Source of the DNA: Spirogloea muscicola
Taxonomy: Eukaryota; Streptophyta; Zygnematophyceae; Spirogloeales; Spirogloeaceae
Direction of reading: 5' to 3'
DNA: 43,272 nucleotides
Assembly: GCA_009602725.1 (NCBI GenBank)
Contig: WELB01000205.1
Location: 65,374 to 108,645 of the forward strand
Shown here: positions 10,691 to 18,861 of the stretch, piece by piece
Layout of the letters: every line of letters starts with the position of its first letter
Position numbering within the stretch: position 1 is the first letter of the stretch
Program-made: the position numbers and the translations under genes
The notes under the pieces: generated by a model
What the model saw: the letters and a program-made list of their open reading frames with translations, nothing else
Databases searched by the model: none
What the model was told of the DNA's origin: nothing

Positions 10691-12018
10691 GATGTGACAT
10701 TACTTGTTGTACTTGACGAAGGATAGTTGTGGTATGAGGTCATTTTGACCTAAAACTGCAAAAGAGAAGAGCTGATCATATCAATCGATTGTATATCATA
10801 GGTATTTAAGCACAAGTAAGCTTCAAAGGCATGCCTTTACTGCCAGCCTAACAAAGTAAGATTCTTTCACTATTCATTGAGAATCTCCCGCTCAGATGGT
10901 ATCAGCAGCTGTTAAGCACAAGGTGCAGATGGAGCACCTGCGCTAATTCTCTCCTCTGCATCTCAGCTTGCAGAATGTGAGACGAGTCTGGGCGAGCCAC
11001 CGCATCAAGTTCAGGCTGGCATCACAGCTCACTCATTCCTCTGCGCCACACCTCTCGAAGTCGCAAAGCTACCCGTAGCTTTGCGGATCTGTGCCGGTTC
11101 ACTTTGGCACTTAGAGCAGCCCATGCAAAGCCCTGGCCTGTGCACTGGTCTGCGCAGTTCTCCACTTTATACAGCATGTATCATATTTGCACATCAAGCC
11201 TTCATGCTGACATCAAGGTCCTATGTCGTGTGAGACTCATGGACAGTGGACCTGCACCCTGCTGCGTGTACTCCTTTCCTGTATTAAATACATACTTGGT
11301 GATTGCTTCAAGATGCTCATACCCAGAAGGGTGAAATTAGGAGCCATTCCCGTTATTCTACAGGTTAGCCTTGAAAGCAACCATTTGGCCACATCGCCAC
11401 CGCGGATCAAGAGCCCATTAGCCTTGCTGATCAGCCCACACTGCCTGCAAAGCATTGTCAATGCCGCAGCCTGCACTTCCGAGCAGTGCATCAAGCGCTT
11501 CAATGGCAGGCACATGGAGCCCGGCACAGGAGGTGCTGCAAGGACCACAAACTCTGCTGGTCCAGAGCTTGTGCTTGTAGACATTCTACTGCCACGTGAC
11601 GGCAATTGCAGCTGACACCACGACAAGCCTTGCTGAAGCACCTCAGGCAAGGTGATACGAAGTTGGCATGTGATGACAACAAGGAATGTCAAGCTCAATC
11701 AAAACTTAGGTTTATAAAGCCCGGCTAGCAGGGCACAGCACGGCAGGGGGACATAAGAGGTCCTCAGCAGAGCATAAGCTGGGCATGGCCTCATGCCCAT
11801 GCCCCGAGTGTAGGACGCCCAAGGCATGGATGAATAAGCAATGGCATCCTGCAGCAAACACGGCGCGCACTTGCGGCCGACGCAGCCGCTCCTGAAGCCC
11901 TCTAAGAGAGCAAAGCAATTGCTCAAAAACATGGACAGCGGCTGACGCGCTGCTCTGCTGCCAGTAGAGCAACACCAATTAATCGTCGGCGGCATAGAGA
12001 GGCCGAGTGCTTGCTTAA
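10691..12018. other. 3' flank of the LBD gene
   Basis: About 1.3 kb without a recognisable coding exon or LINE module. It is AT-richer than the neighbouring exons and lies directly downstream of the minus-strand LBD gene, so part is probably 3' UTR. ORFs up to 153 codons occur here but match nothing I know and have no exon-like context. Confidence 0.4.
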
Positions 12019-13595
12019 TCAGTGCATAAGGGGCAAAAATGAGTGAGACGGTGCGTGGTGGCGGTGGGCGTCCACAGCGACGGCACCACTGGGCTGCCAG
12101 GGCCCAAGCGCAGTGACTTCCGGGGGGGCAGCGTCCACGCTGAAGGCGCCAGAAGCTGGCGCCGATGGCCACCCTGATGTGACGCTACCGCCGCTGGCGC
12201 TGGCACTGGCGCTGCCATTTGGTGAGGAGCTGCAGGTTATGGGGCCTGCCAGACATGCCCCCGGCCGACCATGCCGCAGGCCCATGCCGAGCGTAAGTTG
12301 AGGTGCGAGGCCCGGCAGAAATGACTGCCCGCCGCCGGTGCTGGCGGACTGCGGATAAAGCCGCCGCGCCACAGGGGCGATGAGCTGCTGGTCAGCTGGC
12401 TGCGGCTCGTTGCTGCTGCGCTGACGTTGCAGCTGCTGCGACGAGCCGTCGTGCTGCGCCGTCGTGCATGACGGGGGGCTGCTCCCTCCACTTTCCTGAT
12501 CAAGGTGGTGGGGCAGCGGTGCAGCATCCCGGAGCTGCTGGGATGGTGCAGTGCTATAGCCTGCATACGACAGATGCGCCGACAATCCAGAGTCAGCCTG
12601 CCGGCAGGGGTTGCAGAAGACAGCTGACGGCGAGCGTCACTTTTTATCGGCCACGCAAAGAGGTAAGTCGGGAGAGCGTACCAAAAGGTGAGGCAGAGGC
12701 TGTGGCAGCTGCATGGCGTGACGCCTGCAGTGATGCAGCCTGGTACGTGGCGGCCTGGAACGCTACCACGGCGGCAGAGTGCGCCATGTGCGCTGCGCCC
12801 ATGGCGCCGAGAGGGTTCATCGGCATCGGCCAGCACGCCATTGGGGCAGGCCCCATGGGGCAGCTCAGTGGCCTAACGCCACCGCTGCTGCTATCGCAGC
12901 TAGCGCCGCCGCCAATCCCGGCATTTGCTACGGCCTGCGGCGGGGGTGAGAACAGTGGCCCTGCCGGCTCCGCCAGGCTCTGCAAAGGATGACCACGAGA
13001 CGTCCATCGTCACGGCTTTGACATGGTACATGGCTTGTTCCGCTGGCATCCTGCAGCACCTGGCTCGCTGCCTTGGCCATGCATCAAAATCCTCGGCTTA
13101 GCTAGGGTAGCCCAGCAACAACTGCCTGCGGCACGCCGAGCCATCAAGCAAGCAGCAACCTGGAGGGTGCCGCCGCTGAGGACGCAGTCGACGGCGGCCT
13201 CACACATGTGCCAATTGTTGGACCAGAGGAGGCCGACGGACCCAAACACCGGGTTGATCGTCCGCCCGCACGCCTCGTACAGCAGCGACTTGAACACCTC
13301 TGCCGCCGTGCCGCATGGCCACGCCTATGACGTCAGCGAGCAGGCAATCGCTGGACGTGCCTGCCCAAGGCCTCACCTGCGACAGCAGCGGGCGACCAGA
13401 GCAGCACTCACCAGGCCGCTGCCGCTCGGGCACGGCGGCGATGAAACCGAGCAGGCCGGCGCGGCCAAAGAACTTGGCGAGGAAGACTGTCGCATGGCCC
13501 TGCGCGTCGGGCCCCTCTATGGCAGAAAGGCAGGGCCGCAGGACGCACATATCACTGCAGCCCTTGCGCAGGACGCGGCAGCCGTTGCAGCTCAT
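12019..13595 (-). CDS. Class II LOB-domain (LBD) transcription factor, 4 exons, 387 aa
   Basis: Family role: plant-specific DNA-binding regulator in the nucleus; land-plant class II members (LBD37-42) act in nitrogen and metabolite responses. Exons (minus): 13412-13595, 13160-13299, 12682-12979, 12019-12560; phases agree (1, 0, 1). Exon 1 starts [15 protein letters not shown], giving C-x2-C-x6-C-x3-C exactly (Cys 3, 6, 13, 17), then the GAS block [20 protein letters not shown]. Exon 2 continues [20 protein letters not shown] and ends GGTLQ. The class I leucine-zipper coil is absent, as expected for class II. The long C-terminus is low-complexity (Ala, Ser, Gln, His) and has [13 protein letters not shown], which loosely resembles an EAR repression motif (my inference). 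The start is the conserved MSCNGC; the longer upstream ORF is not needed. Looks intact. Confidence 0.92.
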
Positions 13596-14051
13596 GCTGC
13601 TGCTGGCATAGGCGGGGCGCTCCCCTTCCGGCGGCTGGCGGCGGCAGGCGGCTGCCTGACCACCGGCGGCCGGCCCCAACACTGCCGGCGCCAGCCACCA
13701 GGCTAGCCCGGCGTACAAGTCCTAGAAGTACGCTCCAGCGTGCTCGCCAGCGCAAAGCGCCGTGTCACCTGGCGTCTGCGTTGGACATGGACGCTGCCAG
13801 GCAGCAGCACGAGGGTGAGGCCCAGCCGGCCATGCAAGGTGCTGGCTTGCGCATGCCCGGCAAGCAGCCCCGAGCGCAGGCGCGGCCCGCTGCCAGCCGC
13901 GGGGCGAGCGGCAGGTCGGACGCGATGGCCTGCCCCGCCATTGGTGACCGTCCCGGCCGGGCCTGCCAGTGCAGGAAGCTCACTTGCAGGGCGTTAGCGG
14001 AGCAGACTCTGGCGGCGCCACGGCGCAGGGCTGCCGGCGGGAGCCGCTGGC

Positions 14052-14082
<31 letters not shown>

Positions 14083-14147
14083 GCGGCTGTGCTCCGGCCC
14101 CACCCCGCTGCCGAGCGTGCTCATCCGCCCGTTTCGACTTCAGCGAG
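13596..14147. promoter_or_regulatory. GC-rich 5' flank of the LBD gene with a (GGC)n tract
   Basis: Upstream of the minus-strand LBD start. No separate gene is recognised, although long ORFs cross it because the GC content suppresses stops. A (GGC)n microsatellite with one interruption lies at 14048-14086. It probably holds the promoter and 5' UTR, by position only. Confidence 0.35.
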
Positions 14148-14430
14148 AAAGCAGCTCTCCAAAAGGCGGCGCGGATTGTGAACAGCCAGCCCGGAAATAA
14201 TTGACCGGGTCCGATCCGATCCCGATCCGACTTCGCCCTCTTGCTCAGGAAAAGGTCCTTGGTGGAAAAGCTCCTCTGTTCTTTGTGGTTTCTTGTCTGT
14301 TGTTCAGGGCTCTCCGGCCCTTCTCTTGGGCGGACCTTTGTAACAGGAGATGGCGACAGGCTGAGCGCACAGCCATCGCTACCTCCTTCTGCTTCCGCTT
14401 CGCACGTTCGTCAAGCGCTGAGCCGCTCCA
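14148..14430. mobile_element. Degenerate LINE tail, minus strand, and unassigned sequence
   Basis: GAAAGCAGCTCTCCAAAAGG followed by GTGAACAGCCAGCCCGG (14145-14190) is a minus-strand stem-loop module. The rest up to 14430 resembles diverged LINE sequence (for example TCTCCGGCCCTTC) without a clear frame. Confidence 0.45.
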
Positions 14431-14950
14431 TTCCGCCATCCGATGGATGCACGCAGCTTCCTCACCCGGGGCGCCGATCTCGTCGCCAGCGCGCTCGGCG
14501 GGGGGCCTCGGCTCGTCGCCGACGTTGTCACGACTGACTGTTTTTTAATTCGAGGAGCGCCAAGCGCTCGTCGGAGGAGGCGGGCTAAACAGTCCGCCAA
14601 GCGGCGAAACGCAAAGGAACGTAAATACTCGGGTCACCCGGTGGGAGACGATTTTGTCCCACTCGCCGTTGACGTACACGGCGCCTTTGGCACACATTGG
14701 CTTGACCTGCTTCACCGCCGGGCAGCGGCTGCCGCGGGCAGCAGGGCGAGCAGCCTGGCTTCAATGTCGCCGGGTACCTCGTTCACATCTTCCAGATGCG
14801 CTTGGCCATTTCTCTGCAGCGGTCCCTTGCCTTCGCGGTTCACTTGCGCGCAGGCCGCGCTTTGGCGGCGGCCTCCGGCTTCCGTCATGGCGACGTCTTT
14901 CCGCCTGCGAGCTATTCCGACTTGCATCTTCTGACTGGAGGTTACTGAGC
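14431..14950 (+). mobile_element. LINE copy with nuclease-like domain and C-terminus
   Basis: The plus strand reads GADLVASALGGGPRLVADVV, giving again two Asp separated by 14 residues and followed by TTD. Then come a basic stretch (SARRRRRAKQSAKRR), KYSGHPVGDDFVPLAVDVHG and AFGTHWLDLL, and a frameshifted end whose stop is at about 14946-14948. It matches 15857-16326 closely over the nuclease-like part. The shared D-x14-D spacing in independent copies supports it as a real motif. Confidence 0.8.
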
Positions 14951-14979
14951 GTCCCCTTGCTGACGTATCAGTCCTTTNC

Positions 14980-15178
14980 TGGCCAGGGGACCCACTTCCA
15001 GGAGCCCAGCATCTCTGATCTGCGGCTGCTTAGCAGGGGTTACTGAGTGTCTCGTAGCAGCTTTGTTTCTGTTACTTAGCGCTTCCCCTGGCCCCCTTCT
15101 CGTACTCTGTTCATTCTTTTTCGGGCTGGTTGTTCCAGCCCCTATTCTCAATGGGCGAGCACTTTCTTCTTTTTCTCT
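14980..15178 (+). mobile_element. LINE 3' end, tail subtype A, inverted twin of 1-182
   Basis: It begins within GQGTHFQEPSISDLRLLSRGY (stop 15044-15046) and carries the full subtype A tail and stem-loop (15119-15138), ending GAGCACTTTCTTCTTTTT. It is identical to the reverse complement of 1-182 as far as I can check by eye. A single N at 14977 sits just upstream. Confidence 0.85.
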
Positions 15179-15420
15179 CTTCTCTACGAGCGAGCACTTC
15201 GTCGAGGCCGGTCACACCGTGGCGCTCGAGAAATCCAGCATCATGCCTCCGACCGCTGGGGCGGATGGCCGCCTCCACCCTTCTTACGTTTTAACCCGTG
15301 GTTACTGAGCGGGTCAATCTGCTGTAAGTTATGTAGATCTTTAGATGTGCTTACCTTTGTAGTTGGCCATTTGGCCTGCATTTGTTTCTTATACACGAAA
15401 ATTTTCCTTCTCGTACTTTG
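15179..15420 (+). mobile_element. LINE 3' end, tail subtype B
   Basis: It starts with a decayed module (TTCTCTACGAGCGAGCACTTC), then reads ADGRLHPSYVLTRGY with a stop at 15306-15308. The subtype B tail follows: GTGCTTACCTTTGTAGTTGG and the small inverted repeat GGCCATTTGGCC. Confidence 0.7.
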
Positions 15421-15525
15421 GTCTTCTTTTTTGGGCTGGCTTTTCCAGCCCCTATTCTCAATGGGCGAGCACTTTCTTCTTTTTCCAGCCCCTATCCTCA
15501 ATGGGCGAGCACTTTCTTCCACACA
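15420..15525 (+). repeat. Nested stem-loop modules: one module inserted in the loop of another
   Basis: A complete module (GGGCTGG-CTTTT-CCAGCCC to GAGCACTTTCTTC, about 15431-15480) is followed directly by TTTTTCCAGCCCCTATCC and a second GAGCACTTTCTTC. The second unit has only the 3' arm of its stem; its 5' arm is missing. The simplest reading is insertion of the first unit into the T-rich loop of the second. Confidence 0.7.
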
Positions 15526-15856
15526 CAGGCGCGCCGATTCCAGGAGCCCAGCATCTCTGATCTGCGGCTGCTTAGCAGGGGTTACTGAGTGTCTCGTAGC
15601 TGCTTTGTTTCTGTTTCTTAGCGCTTCCTCTGGCCCCCTTCTCCTACTCTGTTCACTCCTTTTCGGGCCATCTGCATCTCCCTCTGCACCATCTTGCACT
15701 TTGTAGTGTAGTCCTTTTTCAGCACCTCTTTCTTTGGCTTTGAACATTGTCCATTCTTTTTGGGTTGGCTTTGCCAGCCCCTCTTCTCAATGGGCGAGCA
15801 CCTTCTTTTCGGGCTGGTTGTTCCAGCCCCTATTCTCAATGGGCGAGCACTTTCTT
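15525..15856 (+). mobile_element. LINE tails, subtypes A and D, with two stem-loop modules in tandem
   Basis: 15525-15665 is a subtype A end (SISDLRLLSRGY, stop 15586-15588) whose tail breaks inside the first arm of its stem-loop (TTCGGGCC). 15666-15810 is a different tail (subtype D: GTAGTGTAGTCCTTTTT..TTTCTTTGGCTTTG) with its own stem-loop. At 15811-15856 another stem-loop module (GGGCTGG-TTGTT-CCAGCCC) follows immediately with no coding sequence. Confidence 0.75.
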
Positions 15857-16475
15857 CTGATCTCGTCGCCAGCGCGCTCGGCGGGGGGCTTCGGCTCATT
15901 GCCGACGTTGTCACGACTGACTGTTTCTTTTGATTCCAGGAGCGCCAAACGCTCGTCGGAGGAGGCGGGCGCTAATGAACGGGAATACTCGGATCACCCG
16001 GTGGGAGACGAGTTTGTCCCACTCGCCGTCGACGTACACGGAGCGTTTGGCACAAAATGGCTTGACCTGCTTTACCGCCTGGCTCGTGGGCTCAAGTGTA
16101 TCGTATGAGATTGTCAGCATCCCTTCAGCCTGAACAAATGTATCGGCTTGAAATGGCCTCCATTTCATGTCATGCGCCCCGCGCGCCCTCTCTTTTCAGC
16201 GGTCCATGGCCCACGCTCTGCATCTGCGTGCTGGCCGTGCTCGCTGCGACCTCCGGCTTTCGTCAGGGCGATAGTCTTCCGGCAGCTAGTCTGTCGGATC
16301 TGAGGCTCCTCACTCGTGACTACTGAGTGATCCATCCTCTCCCTGTTCTGACATAGCATCTTCAGGCCCATTTGTAGCTGCTAAACGCTTGTAGGCCCCT
16401 CCGAACCTTTGTCAATTCTTTTTGGGCTGGCTTTTCTCAGCCCTTGCCCCCATTGCGAGTGCCACTTCTTTCTTT
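15857..16475 (+). mobile_element. LINE copy, nuclease-like domain to subtype C tail
   Basis: It is nearly parallel to 14475-14700: GATCTCGTCGCCAGCGCGCT encodes DLVASAL, then IADVVTTD. REYSDHPVGDEFVPLAVDVH and GAFGTKWLDLL follow in another frame, then an end reading AASLSDLRLLTRDY with a stop at 16324-16326. The subtype C tail (TAGCTGCTAAACGCTTGTAGG) and the stem-loop at 16419-16442 complete it. The region around 16100-16160 is rearranged. Confidence 0.75.
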
Positions 16476-16800
16476 TCCTTGCGCGGCGTGCAGCGGCCCG
16501 CCGCCGCCACGGGCAGCAGGGCGAGCAGCCTGGCTTCAATGTCGCCAGGTCCCTCGCTCAAGTCTTCCGGATGCGCTTGGCCATCTCTTTTTGAAGAAAG
16601 TGCTCGCCCATTGAGAATAGGGGCTGGAAAAGCCAGCCCAAGAAAGAATGAACAGAGTACGCACCTCTTTGCGGTGGTCCCTTGCCTTCGCGGGTCACTT
16701 GCGCGCAGGCCGCGCTTTGGCGGCGGCCTCCAGCTTCTGTCAGGGCGACGTCTTTCCGCCTGCTGGCTAAGCAGACATGCATCTACTGACTAGCGATTAC
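16476..16800 (+). mobile_element. LINE C-terminal copy interrupted by a nested insertion
   Basis: The plus strand reads FNVARSLAQVFRMRLAIS, is broken at 16591-16664, then resumes through GGTCCCTTGCCTTCGCGG and reaches a stop after CATCTACTGACTAGCGATTAC, near 16800. Without the insertion the target reads GGCCATCTCTTTGCGGTGG, in line with the intact copy at 14808-14830. Confidence 0.75.
16591..16664 (-). mobile_element. 74-base stem-loop-only LINE insertion with 6-base target duplication
   Basis: Flanked by CTCTTT at 16585-16590 and CTCTTT at 16665-16670. The insert is a minus-strand copy of only the last ~70 bases of the element: the flank of CTCTGTTCATTC, the stem-loop, and GGGCGAGCACTTTCTTC. 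It splits the coding sequence of an older plus-strand copy. The empty site can be inferred from the sister copy near 14808-14830. This is the cleanest integration in the window. Confidence 0.85.
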
Positions 16801-17244
16801 TGAGAGTCCCCTTGCTGATGTCTTAGTCCTCAGCACTCCGGCTCCTTCAGACCTTGTCCATTCCTTTGGGCTGGCCTCTCCCAGTCACCAGTCCATCTGG
16901 CCGCGCTTGCTCTCTTTCAGTGGCCACTTGGGTCGTTGTGTGTTTTAGCGCTTCGAAATTTGCGCTTCGAACATCCTTCTAGTAGGCTGGCCACTCACAG
17001 CCATCGCCCTCCTCTACTGGAAGCGTTTTCATCGGCTTCCGCCAGGGCGACGAAATCTAGTCATTCTGAATTGGGTTTGCTGACTAGAGGTTATTGAGCG
17101 CCCAGAAGCCATGGAGAGTAATTTTGTAAACCTCGCGCCTCCAGTCCTTGTACATTCCTCCATTGGCCTCTAACAGCCTTGCCAACTGGCCAGGGCTTAC
17201 TGAGTGGTTGCCCGCACATAGTAGCCACTTGTATTACATCGGAG
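16800..17244 (+). mobile_element. Decayed LINE tails, plus strand
   Basis: Stem-loop modules occur near 16850-16900 (with the CACCAGTCCATCTGGCCGCGC variant) and 16975-17030. A C-terminus reading LGLLTRGY with a stop near 17094-17096 is preceded by frameshifted coding remnants. Confidence 0.65.
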
Positions 17245-17660
17245 AAACGTCTCTTCCAAAGAGGGCAAGGCTGTGAAAAGCCAGCCAGAAAAGAATCTAC
17301 AAGGTTCGAAGGGGCCGAAAGCGCTGTTGCAGACTTTGGGTAGGATGGAGCACTTGATTACTACGAGTGAGGAGTTACAAATACGAAAGACTAACAGCCG
17401 GAAAGCAATCCCCCTGACGAAAGCCAGAGTCTGCAGCGAGAGCACGGCGAGCACGCAGGTGCAAGGCGTGGGCCATGGACCGCTGAAGGAGATGGAAAGG
17501 CGCACCGGTAGAAAGGCTTTGGACCTTATACATACTTTTGTGGGCTGGCTTTGCACAGCTCTCGCCCTCTTTGCAAGCGCTGCTTCTATTCTCCAGCTCT
17601 TCTGGACCTTGTTCGTTCTTTTATAGGCTATCACAGCCGTCCATCCCTTCTCGATGGAGC
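17245..17660. mobile_element. LINE 3' end on minus strand (subtype C) and plus-strand modules
   Basis: The minus strand from about 17500 reads VHGPRLAPACSPCSR-type residues of the QRSMA region, a decayed end, and then a stem-loop (17270-17290, GGCTGTGAAAAGCCAGCC) with GTCTCTTCC at its 3' side. Plus-strand modules lie at 17530-17580 and 17600-17660. Confidence 0.65.
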
Positions 17661-18861
17661 TACTTTTGTACTGGGAGCAGCGACTGGGCTAACGTTTCAA
17701 AGCCATAGCCCCCTCTGGACGAAGTCCTTTTCTATGGAACATCTCACTTGTGAGTCCTTTTCCAGCCGTGCTCCTGCCCTGTTAGCTTAGCCCCTCTCAC
17801 CCTAGGCATTCTCTAGTCCCAATTTTGTAGCAGTCCTAGCCTAGACGATCCTGGCTCGGCTTTGCCTCTGTGCACCGTGCACCTTATTGAGAGAGCTTCT
17901 CTCTACCACCCGTCAATGTGCGCTTTTGCAGTCCGCCTTCCCACTTGACCTTGTCCAGTCTTCTCCCTGTCTTGACCCTGTGCCTTCCCGCCTCGCAGCC
18001 ACGCTCCCAGCCGCCATGGGGCCGGGCTACGAGGGCCGCACTGGAGCAAGGTCTCTACCGCCAGAGACTTTTGGCTGTCGAGGGCCCACCACCAGAGACC
18101 TGACAGATCCCTTGTCACAGTCTGGAGCAATCATGCCCAAACATTTCTGCTTCTCACTGCGGGCACTGTACTGCAGCTACTGCCCTTGGAGGAGCTCATT
18201 CACTCTCTCTTGTGACAGTGCTCCTGCAAGTTGCGGCCCCTGCAGCCCCTTATAGAGCCACTTTTTTCCTTGGTAGGCCTTTTTACTGAATCAGGCTTCC
18301 ATGCCATGTCCTAGATTCAAGTAGACTATGTAACCTCCAGTTGTCGCCTGGGGGCTATGAGGACCCGATCGATGCGTGAAGTAACTTCCCCTTCCCCCTT
18401 GCTGGCGCCTTCCCTCCCAGCATACGCAGTGGTTACAAGCTTGCTAGTCACATCCTCTGCACCCATGAGGAGCTTCTCTATTTCTTGTCAGCACTCTTGA
18501 AAAGAATGTTACCACTGCTTAAGATTATCATGTAAGGCCCCTGCTTCCTTCATGGAGGTTGTTGCCACAACCTGACATCCATAATTCCTCACCTTAAATA
18601 CTTGAGCGTGTGTCGTGCTGCAGCAAGCAACTTTTGCTGCGCCGTCCACTGTCTGCTAAGGGCAACTTCAGCTGCATGCATCCCGTGACTCTGTCAATGA
18701 TAGTGCTTTGTAATGGCAGGTTTAGGGTTTACCTTAAGCTGCCCCTGCTGTAGGGCAGCCAATCGGCCAAGTCACTTGGGTTTGTGTAGGTAAGCAAAAT
18801 AAGTGCAAATCCCTAAACACAACTTCATGCCAGCATCGCTAAGCCATCTTTCTGAAAGTAT
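17661..18861. other. 3' flank of the QNG1 gene
   Basis: No gene is recognised. No stem-loop module is visible after about 17660. The minus-strand QNG1 gene ends at 18862, so part of this is its 3' UTR. A 122-codon ORF at 17887-18255 has no recognisable domain. Confidence 0.4.

Noticed and set aside
13200-13718. Longer N-terminus for the LBD protein (start at 13718)
   Set aside because: The extra 41 residues are not part of the family, and the conserved class II start MSCNGC is at 13595.
15119-15138. Stem-loops followed by T-rich sequence as intrinsic terminators
   Set aside because: They are repeated copies of one LINE tail in both orientations, and a eukaryotic nuclear gene context makes bacterial terminators irrelevant.
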